This document shows positions 1 through 8,078 of a stretch of DNA of 64,000 nucleotides, piece after piece (position 1 is the first letter of the stretch; every line of letters starts with the position of its first letter). A program made the position numbers and the translations under genes. Source of the stretch: Actinomyces minihominis (GTDB lineage Bacteria > Actinomycetota > Actinomycetes > Actinomycetales > Actinomycetaceae); contig NZ_FYEG01000009.1 of NCBI RefSeq assembly GCF_900187855.1, forward strand, positions 1 to 64,000, given 5' to 3'. The notes beneath the pieces were generated by a model. That model worked only from the letters and a program-made list of their open reading frames with translations. It searched no databases and was not told where the DNA came from.

Positions 1-223
1 CGGTCTGGTACTCAACGTGAGAAACGTTGATGGTAATGCCACGCTCGCGCTCTTCAGGTGCGTTGTCGACCTGATCGAACGGGCTGAAGGTGTTGAGGTC
101 TGGGTACTTGTCAGCCAGAACCTTGGTGATCGCTGCGGTCAGCGTCGTCTTGCCGTGGTCAACGTGACCGATGGTGCCGACGTTGACGTGCGGCTTGTTG
201 CGCTCAAACTTGGCCTTCGCCAC
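1..223 (-). CDS. tuf: Elongation factor Tu, N-terminal part (cut by window edge)
   Basis: EF-Tu carries aminoacyl-tRNA to the ribosomal A site as a GTPase. Only the first 74 codons lie in the window. The translation starts [20 protein letters not shown] and contains the P-loop GHVDHGKTT and the switch I segment ERERGITI, both diagnostic of EF-Tu. I place the start at the GTG at 223-221, because an AGGAGG ribosome binding site (231-236 on the plus strand, read in complement) lies 7 bases upstream. It is the last gene of the str operon (rpsL-rpsG-fusA-tuf), with a roughly 200-base gap after fusA that holds a long inverted repeat. The C-terminal domains 2 and 3 lie outside the window. Confidence 0.97.
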   Translation of the reverse strand, partial: MAKAKFERNKPHVNVGTIGHVDHGKTTLTAAITKVLADKYPDLNTFSPFDQVDNAPEERERGITINVSHVEYQT

Positions 224-338
224 TTTTTGTCCTCCTGGACTCGGGGTAGTTGATTCAAGCCTATGGGCCGATGTAACTCTACAACGGGGGCTAGCAACTA
301 CGGGGTTTCCTATTATTTTTGTGAGGGAAAACGCGGTT

Positions 339-402
339 TCATAGGCGGCGGTCCTTCTCCGGAGCGATCGTCTCGCCACCGTCAAAGTTAGGCCGCCTAT
401 GA
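339..402 (-). promoter_or_regulatory. Long inverted repeat in the fusA-tuf gap
   Basis: An exact 11-base inverted repeat (TCATAGGCGGC at 339-349 and GCCGCCTATGA at 392-402) encloses 42 bases that include the self-complementary CTCCGGAG. In the minus-strand transcript it would fold after the fusA stop and before tuf; the downstream arm is followed by AACCGCGTTTTCCC. It may be an attenuator or an mRNA-processing and stability structure that sets tuf output separately from fusA. The role is inference. I see no clear separate tuf promoter. Confidence 0.5.
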
Positions 403-422
403 CCCACGTCTATACCCCGGGG

Positions 423-2546
423 TTACTCGCCCCGAGACTTACCGATAACTTCCTCGGCCACGTTACGTGGAACTTCCGAGTAGCTATCAAACTGCATGCT
501 GTAAACAGCGCGACCCTGGGTCTTCGAACGAAGGTCACCAACGTAACCGAACATCTCCGACAGCGGGACGAGGGCGCGGACGACGCGAACGCCGGCTGCT
601 TCATCCATGGACTGGATCTGACCACGGCGACTGTTAAGGTCACCGATCACATCACCCATGTACTCCTCAGGAGTACGGACCTCAACGTCCATGACCGGCT
701 CGAGCAGCACGGGGTTCGCCTTCTTGACGGCCTCGCGCATTGCCATGGTACCGGCGATCTTGAACGCCATTTCAGAGGAGTCAACGTCGTGGTAAGCACC
801 GTCGAGCAGGGTGGCCTTGATGCCAACCAGCGGGTATCCGGCGAGAACACCGGACTCCATGGCAGCCTGCATACCCTTGTCGACCGAGGGGATGTACTCG
901 CGGGGAACGCGGCCACCAGTGACCTTGTCCTCGAACTCGTACTCGGCCTCTGCGTTTGCTTCCATCGGCTCGATCGCGACGATAACGCGAGCGAACTGAC
1001 CGGAGCCACCAGTCTGCTTCTTGTGGGTGTACTCCAGCTTTTCGACGCCCTTGCGGATGGTCTCACGGTAGGCAACCATCGGCTTACCGACGTTGGCCTC
1101 AACCTTGAACTCACGACGCATACGATCAACGATGATGTCCAGGTGAAGCTCACCCATACCACCGATGATGGTCTGGCCGGTTTCCGGATCCAGCTCAACG
1201 GAGAAGGTGGGATCCTCTTCCGCCAGTTTCTGGATGGCGGTGCCCATCTTTTCCTGGTCGGCCTTCGACTTGGGCTCGACTGCCACGTGAATCACGGGCT
1301 TGGGGAACGACATGGTCTCAAGGACGATCGGCTTGTCAATGGCGCACAGCGTGTCACCGGTGGTGGTGTCCTTCAGACCCACAACCGCGTAGATGTGACC
1401 CGCATGTGCCTCATCAACCGCGTTCTCCTTGTTGGAGTGCATCTGGAAGATCTTTCCAATGCGCTCCTTCTTACCCTTGGTCGAGTTGAGAACCTGCGAA
1501 CCGGTGTCAACCTTTCCGGAGTAGACGCGGATGAACGTCAGCTTGCCGAAGAAGGGGTGAGCAGCGACCTTGAATGCAAGAGCCGAGAAGGGCTCATCCT
1601 CGCTGGGCTCACGGACCTCGGTGTTGCCGTCTTCTTCGTGGCCGGGCTTGAAGCCCTCCATTGAACCAATGTCCAGGGGTGAGGGCAGGAAGTCAACGAC
1701 GGCGTCGAGGACGGGCTGCACACCCTGGTTACGCAGTGCGGTACCACAGTAGACGGGGAAAGCATCGCCCACGACAGTCAGGGCGCGAACTCCGGCCTTG
1801 ATCTGCTCGTTGCTCAGCTCGAGGTTCTCAAGGTAGATATCCATGAGTTCCTCGGAACCTTCCGCGGCAGCTTCCATAAGCTTCTCGCGGTACTCCTCGG
1901 CCTTCTCCTGCATGTCAGCGGGGATCTCGCCCTCAACGATCAGGGCACCCAGGGTCGGGTTACCCTTTTCGTCCTTGGCTGGGAAACGCAGAGCCTTCAT
2001 TTCGATGAGGTCGATGACGCCCTCAAAGTCGCTTTCAGCGCCAATGGGAAGTTCCATGACGATGGGCTTTGCACCCAGGCGATCGATGATGGTCTGGACT
2101 GAGAAGTAGAAGTTCGCGCCCAGCTTGTCCATCTTGTTGATGAAGCAGATACGCGGAACGTTGTACTTGTCAGCCTGGCGCCAAACGGTCTCGGACTGAG
2201 GCTCAACGCCTTCCTTACCGTCAAACACCGCAACAGCACCGTCGAGGACGCGCAGCGAGCGCTCAACCTCAACCGTGAAGTCAACGTGACCGGGGGTGTC
2301 GATGACGTTGATCTGGTAACCCTTCCAGAACGTCGTCACAGCAGCTGAAGTAATCGTGATGCCACGTTCCTTCTCCTGCTCCATCCAGTCGGTGGTGGCG
2401 GCGCCGTCGTGGGACTCGCCAATCTTGTAGTTGATGCCCGTGTAGAACAGGATGCGTTCCGTCACGGTGGTCTTGCCGGCGTCAATGTGCGCCATGATGC
2501 CAATGTTGCGGACCTTGTTGAGGTCGGTCAACACGTCAAGTGCCAC
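423..2546 (-). CDS. fusA: Elongation factor G
   Basis: EF-G is the translocation GTPase of the ribosome and also acts in ribosome recycling. The 707-residue product has the family's usual length. It starts [20 protein letters not shown] and carries the P-loop AHIDAGKTT, the G3 motif DTPGHVDFT and the G4 motif NKMD, followed by domains II-V ending in a typical EF-G C-terminus ([15 protein letters not shown]). It lies 36 bases downstream of rpsG and upstream of tuf in the standard str operon order. Nothing is truncated. Long open frames on the opposite strand are codon-bias shadows. Confidence 0.98.
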   Translation of the reverse strand: MALDVLTDLNKVRNIGIMAHIDAGKTTVTERILFYTGINYKIGESHDGAATTDWMEQEKERGITITSAAVTTFWKGYQINVIDTPGHVDFTVEVERSLRVLDGAVAVFDGKEGVEPQSETVWRQADKYNVPRICFINKMDKLGANFYFSVQTIIDRLGAKPIVMELPIGAESDFEGVIDLIEMKALRFPAKDEKGNPTLGALIVEGEIPADMQEKAEEYREKLMEAAAEGSEELMDIYLENLELSNEQIKAGVRALTVVGDAFPVYCGTALRNQGVQPVLDAVVDFLPSPLDIGSMEGFKPGHEEDGNTEVREPSEDEPFSALAFKVAAHPFFGKLTFIRVYSGKVDTGSQVLNSTKGKKERIGKIFQMHSNKENAVDEAHAGHIYAVVGLKDTTTGDTLCAIDKPIVLETMSFPKPVIHVAVEPKSKADQEKMGTAIQKLAEEDPTFSVELDPETGQTIIGGMGELHLDIIVDRMRREFKVEANVGKPMVAYRETIRKGVEKLEYTHKKQTGGSGQFARVIVAIEPMEANAEAEYEFEDKVTGGRVPREYIPSVDKGMQAAMESGVLAGYPLVGIKATLLDGAYHDVDSSEMAFKIAGTMAMREAVKKANPVLLEPVMDVEVRTPEEYMGDVIGDLNSRRGQIQSMDEAAGVRVVRALVPLSEMFGYVGDLRSKTQGRAVYSMQFDSYSEVPRNVAEEVIGKSRGE

Positions 2547-2582
2547 AGGTAATCCTTACTTGTCGTTCGCGGAAACTCGCGA

Positions 2583-3053
2583 CTACCAGCGGTAGTGCGC
2601 GAAGGCGCGGTTGGATTCGGCCATCTTGTGCATGTCTTCGCGACGCTTCACAGCAGCGCCAAGACCGTTTGAAGCGTCCATGATCTCGTTTGCGAGACGC
2701 TCAGTCATCGACTTCTCACGACGCTTGCGCGAGAAGTCAACCAGCCAACGCAGACCCAGCGTGGTTGCACGCGAAGCGCGAACCTCAACCGGAACCTGGT
2801 ACGTGGCGCCACCAACGCGGCGTGAACGTACCTCAAGTGCGGGGCGGATGTTATCAAGGGCGCGCTTCAGAACAACGACGGGGTCCTGGTCGGTCTTTTC
2901 ACCGACGATTGCAAGCGCACCGTAAACGATGCCCTCAGCGATGGACTTCTTGCCGTCCAGAAGGACGCGGTTGACCAGCTGGGAAACCAGCTTCGAGCCG
3001 TAAACCGGATCGTCAACCAGGGGGCGCTTGGGAACTGGACCCTTACGAGGCAT
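2583..3053 (-). CDS. rpsG: 30S ribosomal protein S7
   Basis: S7 is a primary 16S rRNA binder that nucleates assembly of the 30S head and lies near the E site. The 156-residue protein starts [11 protein letters not shown] and has the conserved cores [19 protein letters not shown] and [15 protein letters not shown], ending in the normal tail AHYRW. The ATG shares one base with the rpsL stop codon (TAATG), so the two genes are probably translationally coupled. In other bacteria S7 represses its own operon by binding mRNA; I did not identify such a site here. Confidence 0.98.
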   Translation of the reverse strand: MPRKGPVPKRPLVDDPVYGSKLVSQLVNRVLLDGKKSIAEGIVYGALAIVGEKTDQDPVVVLKRALDNIRPALEVRSRRVGGATYQVPVEVRASRATTLGLRWLVDFSRKRREKSMTERLANEIMDASNGLGAAVKRREDMHKMAESNRAFAHYRW

Positions 3054-3427
3054 TACTTCTTCTCCTTCTTGGCGCCGTAGCGGGAACGAGCCTGCTTGCG
3101 GTCGCGAACACCCTGGGAGTCCAGTGCGCCACGGACGATGCGGTAGCGAACGCCGGGGAGGTCCTTAACACGACCACCGCGAACCAGGACCATCGAGTGC
3201 TCCTGAAGGTTGTGGCCTTCGCCGGGGATGTAAGCGGAAACTTCCATGCCGCTGGAAAGGCGCACACGTGCGACCTTACGCAGAGCTGAGTTCGGTTTCT
3301 TAGGGGTGGTGGTGTAAACGCGGGTGCATACGCCACGACGCTGGGGGGAACCCTTAAGCGCGGGGGTTGCGACCTTGCGAGGCTTGGGCTTGCGGCCCTT
3401 GCGGACCAACTGCTGAATTGTTGGCAC
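3053..3427 (-). CDS. rpsL: 30S ribosomal protein S12
   Basis: S12 lies at the decoding centre and helps set translational accuracy. I place the start at the GTG at 3427-3425, giving a 124-residue protein beginning (M)[14 protein letters not shown], the expected family start. The reading frame stays open 22 codons further upstream, but that extension has no family similarity. A GGAG lies just before the GTG. The streptomycin-target segments are wild type: [13 protein letters not shown] keeps the lysine equivalent to K43 and GRVKDLPG keeps the one equivalent to K88. It is the first gene of the str operon. Confidence 0.97.
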   Translation of the reverse strand: MPTIQQLVRKGRKPKPRKVATPALKGSPQRRGVCTRVYTTTPKKPNSALRKVARVRLSSGMEVSAYIPGEGHNLQEHSMVLVRGGRVKDLPGVRYRIVRGALDSQGVRDRKQARSRYGAKKEKK

Positions 3428-3683
3428 TACTGCTCCGTCTCTTCTGACATATCGGGTGGTGTTTGATCTTCCCGTAAAGTCCCCTGCGCGCACCGGAGAC
3501 CGCCAGGGGCCGGCTCGCCATGACTGAAACCTTGACCAAACTGATTGGTCGGGGCCAGGAGGATGACGCCCGGAGCTCCGACGGAGATGGAGCCCGCTGC
3601 TGCTCTTTCATCCAACCAAATGGCTGGAACCCGGCACAAAACCGGTGCAGACTGGGAACCCGACGAGTCGAGTACCGAGAAAC

Positions 3684-3713
3684 AGCGTAGTTGCAACGCT
3701 AACTCCCGGTCAA
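3684..3713 (-). promoter_or_regulatory. Probable rpsL (str operon) promoter
   Basis: On the minus strand TTGACC (3708-3713) is followed after 18 bases by TACGCT (3684-3689), a good sigma70-type promoter. It would give a leader of about 250 bases before rpsL. The gap 3428-3788 has no convincing gene. It also holds the inverted repeat GACCAA-N5-TTGGTC (3534-3550) inside the predicted leader. Confidence 0.55.
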
Positions 3714-3788
3714 TGCAATCCCTGTGCGATCCGACGCACTTTGCTGCCGATCCCCCACCAAGATGCGCCTAAACCAGTCCGCAGCTCT

Positions 3789-4298
3789 CTACTTCCCGCC
3801 GTGTTTGCGCTCCGGGACGTGGAAGTCCACCAGGGTCATATGCCCGGTCTCCAAACCAGAAAAAGGACGGGATCCCTTGAGCAGTGCGACGCCCGAGGTC
3901 GGGTACTTGGCCTCCATCTGCCGCGCCGCAGGATCGGCGCGATTACTAATGAGTGCCAGCGCAGTCGCCGCGATAGCCGGTTCGTGTCCGACCACAGCGA
4001 TACGGGAATGCTCCCCACCTTGGGCGCGGATGACGTCGATGTACGCCAGGTGCGATTCATCGTAAAGATCGTCCAGGTACACCACCGGACCCTCCAGTCC
4101 AGCGTGCTCCAGGGTTTTACGAGTCCGGGTGGCAGTGGAACAGAGAATGAGGTCGAATGGCCCCACCTTGTCATTGATCCACTGGCCCGCAAGCGTCGCT
4201 TGCCTCTCCCCTCGGGCAGCCAGGGGCCGGTCATGGTCGGGCACCCCGTCGGGATATGCCGACTTGCCGTGCCGTAGGAAAACCAACTTCTTCTTCAT
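3789..4298 (-). CDS. SixA-like histidine phosphatase
   Basis: This is a member of the histidine phosphatase (phosphoglycerate-mutase-like) superfamily, closest in size and layout to SixA, a small phosphohistidine phosphatase. The 169-residue protein has the catalytic RHG motif at residues 9-11 (H10 as nucleophile), a CSTATRTR segment (about 53-60) carrying the phosphate-binding arginines, and the second catalytic histidine in VVGHEPAI (H105). There is no signal peptide or membrane segment, so it should be cytoplasmic. It lies upstream of the str operon in the same direction but about 360 bases away, with its own inverted repeat upstream. The substrate cannot be read from sequence; phosphohistidine removal is the family role. 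Confidence 0.85.
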   Translation of the reverse strand: MKKKLVFLRHGKSAYPDGVPDHDRPLAARGERQATLAGQWINDKVGPFDLILCSTATRTRKTLEHAGLEGPVVYLDDLYDESHLAYIDVIRAQGGEHSRIAVVGHEPAIAATALALISNRADPAARQMEAKYPTSGVALLKGSRPFSGLETGHMTLVDFHVPERKHGGK

Positions 4299-4312
4299 AA
4301 TCGCCCCCAGAA

Positions 4313-4348
4313 GTCAGCCCCACCACTCGACTTGAGGATGGGGCTGAC
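4313..4348. terminator. Inverted repeat between the small ORF and the SixA-like gene
   Basis: A perfect 10-base stem (GTCAGCCCCA at 4313-4322, TGGGGCTGAC at 4339-4348) with a 16-base loop lies 14 bases upstream of the phosphatase start. Neither side has a long U tract; on the minus strand the flank is only TTCTGG. It could terminate the short upstream transcript or form a leader structure. Confidence 0.45.
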
Positions 4349-4376
4349 CAAAACTAGATCCTTATCGACCTGTCTC

Positions 4377-4493
4377 CTAGAGAGGAAGACCGGCCTTCTT
4401 CAGTGCTTCACGAACCGGCTGGAACTGGATGGCAACAACTGCGCCACCGGCAAGCAGGCCCATGCAGAAAAGTGCCTTGAACAACTTCTTCAT
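4377..4493 (-). CDS. 38-residue single-span membrane protein
   Basis: This short frame encodes MKKLFKALFC followed by a hydrophobic stretch (MGLLAGGAVVAIQF, about residues 11-24) and a charged tail ending LKKAGLPL. A GAGG ribosome binding site lies 8 bases before the ATG. The N-terminus is positively charged, so one membrane helix with an outward C-terminus is plausible. It sits alone between the oxidoreductase operon and the phosphatase gene, flanked by GC hairpins on both sides, which looks like an independent transcription unit. I do not recognise a named family. The start, RBS and membrane character support a real gene, but its shortness limits certainty. Confidence 0.55.
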   Translation of the reverse strand: MKKLFKALFCMGLLAGGAVVAIQFQPVREALKKAGLPL

Positions 4494-4677
4494 ACCCGTA
4501 CCTCTTTTCATAGACCGTCACCCGAGACCTCAGGATGAGGACTGCGGACAGGTTGACTCACCCCACTTTAGTACGGCAATGACCTGCGACACGTAGGACC
4601 AGACACCTACAACAGACCAGATATCCCGACTTCGCGCTAGGCGGAGCTTTCCAGATACCTCATCCACAGCAGCAGAG

Positions 4678-4714
4678 CGGCCCCACCACCGCAGACTCGC
4701 AGCAGGTGGGGCCG
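4678..4714 (-). terminator. Hairpin downstream of the Gfo/Idh gene
   Basis: A perfect 10-base stem, CGGCCCCACC (4678-4687) with GGTGGGGCCG (4705-4714), lies 33 bases beyond the stop codon of the oxidoreductase gene. It is not followed by a U tract, as is common for terminator-like hairpins of high-GC actinobacteria. Apart from this I see no feature in 4494-4747. Confidence 0.5.
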
Positions 4715-4747
4715 TAGTAGAAGTGCTGGTTGATGATTGGCTGTTGG

Positions 4748-6001
4748 TTAGGCGCGGGGGTTCCACTCCCCCTTGGCAACGGCGGGGACGAAGTCTTCCA
4801 GGTCGAGGGGCCAGGTGATGGTGCGGCCCTGTTCGGCTGACTTGTAAGCGGCCATTAGTAGTTCGATGACTTCGAGGCCCGAGTTGAGGTCCTCTAGGGG
4901 TTGCTCGCCCTTGAGGAACATGGTGGTGAGGTGAGAGTTCTCGCCCGTGTAACCGTAGGAGACGGCCTCATCAGAAAGCAGGGGCATCAGACCCTGTTCG
5001 GCGTTTTGCTTTTCAATCATGTCCTCACCCTCGACCTGCTGCAGGTTGCGGGAAAGGAACAGCTTGGATTCGGTGGAGAGGGTGTCGTTCTCCATGGAGT
5101 ACTCCGGACCCAGTAGTTCAAATGACAGCCTGAGGCCGGCCCCAACGAAGGACCAGGAAGTGGTGGCCTCCACGACCACGGGTTCACCATCACCGTTGAT
5201 GAACTCAAAGACGGCGTGAGCGTAGTCCTCTGACGGGGTCTTGGTGTAATCCACTACGCCCTCATAGTTATCCTGCAGCCACTTGGCGTACTCGGGACGC
5301 CCAAACTTCAGGGAGGCGATGGTGGCGGTGACGGACACCGGGGTCAGCCATTCCGAGAGGCGCATGCCCGGAGGGGTGAGCAGGAAGCGTCCGGCCTCAA
5401 CCGAGTGGCACATCATGTCGTTGAGGACGCCACCGCCCTCGGTCACTCCGTTCCAGAACCAGGTGTTGTGAGGACCCGAGTGTTCCTCGGCGGCGCGGGC
5501 CAGGTAGGGGGAACCTGAACCGGCGGCTCCCCTGGCCCAGACGATCTCACGGGAGCGGACGAGGCCGGGGGCATACACCTGGTTTTCCAGGTAACCGTGG
5601 AGGAGGCCGGCGGCCTGAACCATCTCAAGAACTTCACGGGCTTCGGCGACCGTGCGGCCCAGGGGCTTCTCGATGGCGATGGCCTTCAGTTCGGCGCGCC
5701 CCGCAATCACCTCGTCAGTAATGGCTTTGACGACCTCAACCCTGGTGAAGTTGGGGGTCAACACCCAGATGGCATCCACGCGGGGGTCCCGTACCAGCTC
5801 AACCACATCGTCGTACGCTGCTACGTCGAACCCGATGCCGATCTCTTCGGCCTTGCGTGCTAGTTCCTCTGCCTTGTGAAGGCGCCGGGAAGACACAGCC
5901 ACCAGATCCCCGTCCCGGACGCCCCGGAATGAGTCAACGTGGAAGTGACCAATAAACCCCGCACCAAGTATTCCGACGCCCAGCGTCTTTCGATTTGCCA
6001 T
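4748..6001 (-). CDS. Gfo/Idh/MocA-family sugar or polyol oxidoreductase
   Basis: This is an NAD(P)-dependent dehydrogenase of the Gfo/Idh/MocA family, which oxidises or reduces sugars, inositols and their acids. It begins MANRKTLGVGILGAGFIGHF, a Rossmann GxGxxG motif, followed by the family EKPLGRTVAEA segment that carries the cofactor-site lysine, and a C-terminal substrate domain containing HNTWFWNG and GGGVLNDMMCHSVE. I start at the ATG at 6001 (417 residues), because AAAGGA lies about 10 bases upstream; a TTG two codons earlier is an alternative. It is the last gene after a sugar ABC transporter (gap 95 bases to the permease stop), so it probably acts on the imported sugar. The substrate is unknown; inositol-like compounds are one possibility. 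Confidence 0.85.
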   Translation of the reverse strand: MANRKTLGVGILGAGFIGHFHVDSFRGVRDGDLVAVSSRRLHKAEELARKAEEIGIGFDVAAYDDVVELVRDPRVDAIWVLTPNFTRVEVVKAITDEVIAGRAELKAIAIEKPLGRTVAEAREVLEMVQAAGLLHGYLENQVYAPGLVRSREIVWARGAAGSGSPYLARAAEEHSGPHNTWFWNGVTEGGGVLNDMMCHSVEAGRFLLTPPGMRLSEWLTPVSVTATIASLKFGRPEYAKWLQDNYEGVVDYTKTPSEDYAHAVFEFINGDGEPVVVEATTSWSFVGAGLRLSFELLGPEYSMENDTLSTESKLFLSRNLQQVEGEDMIEKQNAEQGLMPLLSDEAVSYGYTGENSHLTTMFLKGEQPLEDLNSGLEVIELLMAAYKSAEQGRTITWPLDLEDFVPAVAKGEWNPRA

Positions 6002-6096
6002 TGTCAATCAATCCTTTCCAGCCCCCTGCCGAAGCAGGATGCGTCAAACTGCAGAACTCGAGTAGAACCTAAGAAACAGTTGTCAAATGTGCCGGG

Positions 6097-7092
6097 CTAA
6101 CTGCGCAGCTTGCGCTGCCTGCCGTAAACCGCCAGAAGCAGAATCAGTACCGTGCCGTTGATGATGATGCGTCCTGATTCCGGCATGTTGATGGTGGTGA
6201 GGAAAGAGGACAGAACCGTGAGCAGGACGGCGCCGATGGCCGAGCCCACGTAACCGCCGATTCCCCCGGCCACCAGTGTTCCGCCAATCACCACCGCTGC
6301 CACCGAGGGCAGAGTCAGGTTGTCAGCCAGGTTGAGGAAGACGGTTTCCGTGTAACCCAGAAGCATCAGACCACCCATGACTGCAAAGAATCCGGAGAGG
6401 ACGTAAGAAAGCAGAACCGTCCTCGTCACCGGGATGCCAGAAAGTCGGGCGGCAGTGCGGTTCGCTCCCACCGCGAAGATGTTCCACCCGGTCCAGGTGC
6501 GGCGCAGGAAGATTGTCACCAGGATGGTGGCGATGACCCACAGGTAGAGGACCCCCGGGATGTTGAACAGCCAGCGTCCGTTGACGAGGGCGGTGAGGGC
6601 CGGGGCGCTTCGTCCTCCGGCAACGCCGCCGGTGTAAGCGAGGATGATGCCGGTAACCACACCCGACATACCCAGGGTCATTACGAAGGGGGGAATCCGC
6701 AGCAGCAGGATGCCGAGGCCGTTGAAGAAGCCAATCGCGCAGCCAACCGCAAGCGGAATCAGGATCCCCAGGATCAGGTTGTCGTTGGACCCCTCCATGA
6801 TCTTGGAGGCGACGATGGCCCCGAGGGTGGCCACCTTCCCCACCGAGAGGTCGATGCCGTCCCCGCCGGAGAGGATGACGATGGTCTGTCCGATGGCGAT
6901 GAAGCCGAGGAAGGACGCCACCCGCAGCATGGCCAGCACCTGGTTGTAGGAGCCAAAGCCGGGGGAGACAATCTGTCCCACCACGATGAGCAGGATGGTG
7001 ATGACGAGGGCGATGAGGACCGGGTTCTTCAGGAACCCGAGGTTGCGTTCGCGGGTCAGATCCTCAACGGGAGTGTCGATTGCGGTGCTCAT
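6097..7092 (-). CDS. Sugar ABC transporter permease (RbsC type), second of two
   Basis: This is an integral membrane subunit of a CUT2-type monosaccharide ABC importer. The 331-residue protein is very hydrophobic with about eight to ten predicted membrane spans. It contains family hallmarks of RbsC-like permeases: GDGIDLSVGKVATLGA near residues 75-92 and AAVVIGGTLVAGGIGGYVGS near 265-285. Its ATG overlaps the stop of the upstream permease by four bases (ATGA), so the two are translationally coupled. Two different permeases in tandem resemble the YtfT-YjfF layout of galactofuranose importers, which suggests a heterodimeric channel. The substrate cannot be assigned. Confidence 0.9.
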   Translation of the reverse strand: MSTAIDTPVEDLTRERNLGFLKNPVLIALVITILLIVVGQIVSPGFGSYNQVLAMLRVASFLGFIAIGQTIVILSGGDGIDLSVGKVATLGAIVASKIMEGSNDNLILGILIPLAVGCAIGFFNGLGILLLRIPPFVMTLGMSGVVTGIILAYTGGVAGGRSAPALTALVNGRWLFNIPGVLYLWVIATILVTIFLRRTWTGWNIFAVGANRTAARLSGIPVTRTVLLSYVLSGFFAVMGGLMLLGYTETVFLNLADNLTLPSVAAVVIGGTLVAGGIGGYVGSAIGAVLLTVLSSFLTTINMPESGRIIINGTVLILLLAVYGRQRKLRS

Positions 7093-8078
7093 GCCTTACC
7101 CCTCTTCGTCGTCATCACGGAAAGTGCCAGGGCCACGATGATGATGAGGCCGGAAGCCAGGGCCCGGTAGGTCGTCGGGACGTTCAGGAAGAAGAGGATG
7201 TTGGAGGAGATGGCCAAAATCAGTGCGCCCGCAACAGCCCCGAACGGTGATCCCCGACCGCCCGACAGTGCGATGCCGCCAAGGACGACGGCAGCGATGG
7301 AGTCGAGCGCCATGTTGGCTCCGATGAAGGGGTCCCCGGATCCGGTGTTGGCGAGAACGGTCAGCGCGGCAATGCCCACGAACATGGAGGCAAACACGAA
7401 GCTGCGGAAGGTCACCGAGGTGACGGGTACCAGCGAGGCATAGGAGGCCTCACGGTTACCACCGACGGCGTAGAGCTGGCGGGTGTAACGCGTCCTCGAC
7501 ATCGCCCACCACAGCAACATGCCGAGGGCGACCAGCAGGATGGGCACGGGGATAGCTGCCACCGCCATGCGGTAGGTGGAGACCATAGCGGCCGGGACTG
7601 CCCCACCCGGGGTTGGCAGGACCACGAGGGCCAGGCCAGCGAAGACGGATGAGGTGGCGAAGGTGGCGATCAGGGGTTGCAGGCGGATGACCGCAACGAT
7701 GAAGCCGTTGAGGGCGCCGCAGGCGGCCCCGGTGACCAGGGCTGTGATGACCCCCAGCCAGATCCGTGAGTCCTGACCGTCCATGACCCTGAGCGTCACC
7801 ACGCTGATGAAGGCTACCTGTGCCCCCAGGGAGAGGTCGATGCCGCCGCCAATGATGATGATCGCCTGGGCAATCGCCGCGAAGACCAGCGGGGCGAAGG
7901 TGGCGAAGTTACTGGTCAGGGAGTACTGGGTAAAGAAGGTGGGTTGCAGCGCGGCGTTGATGACCACCGCCAGGATGAGAAGGCCGAGTGTGACGGCGTA
8001 GTTGAGGCGGAAGTTAAACCGCTTCGTCCACGATCCGTCACGCAGGACGTCCGTCAGGTCGGTTTTGGTTTCAGTCAT
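7089..8078 (-). CDS. Sugar ABC transporter permease (RbsC type), first of two
   Basis: This is the partner membrane subunit of the same CUT2-type importer. The 329-residue protein has a short cytoplasmic N-terminus, multiple hydrophobic spans from about residue 27, the RbsC-family motif GGGIDLSLGAQVAFISVV (about 77-94) and ALDSIAAVVLGGIALSGGRG near 250-270. It differs clearly in sequence from the neighbouring permease, so the pair is not a recent duplication. Its start overlaps the ATPase stop by four bases, and its stop overlaps the next permease start by four bases, showing a tightly packed operon. Confidence 0.9.
   Translation of the reverse strand: MTETKTDLTDVLRDGSWTKRFNFRLNYAVTLGLLILAVVINAALQPTFFTQYSLTSNFATFAPLVFAAIAQAIIIIGGGIDLSLGAQVAFISVVTLRVMDGQDSRIWLGVITALVTGAACGALNGFIVAVIRLQPLIATFATSSVFAGLALVVLPTPGGAVPAAMVSTYRMAVAAIPVPILLVALGMLLWWAMSRTRYTRQLYAVGGNREASYASLVPVTSVTFRSFVFASMFVGIAALTVLANTGSGDPFIGANMALDSIAAVVLGGIALSGGRGSPFGAVAGALILAISSNILFFLNVPTTYRALASGLIIIVALALSVMTTKRGKA

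Noticed and set aside
399-1664. 421-codon plus-strand open frame opposite fusA
   Set aside because: It is antisense to a clear EF-G gene, lacks an RBS and family similarity, and reflects GC-rich codon bias.
3053-3427. Possible streptomycin-resistance change in rpsL
   Set aside because: The lysines equivalent to K43 and K88 are both present.
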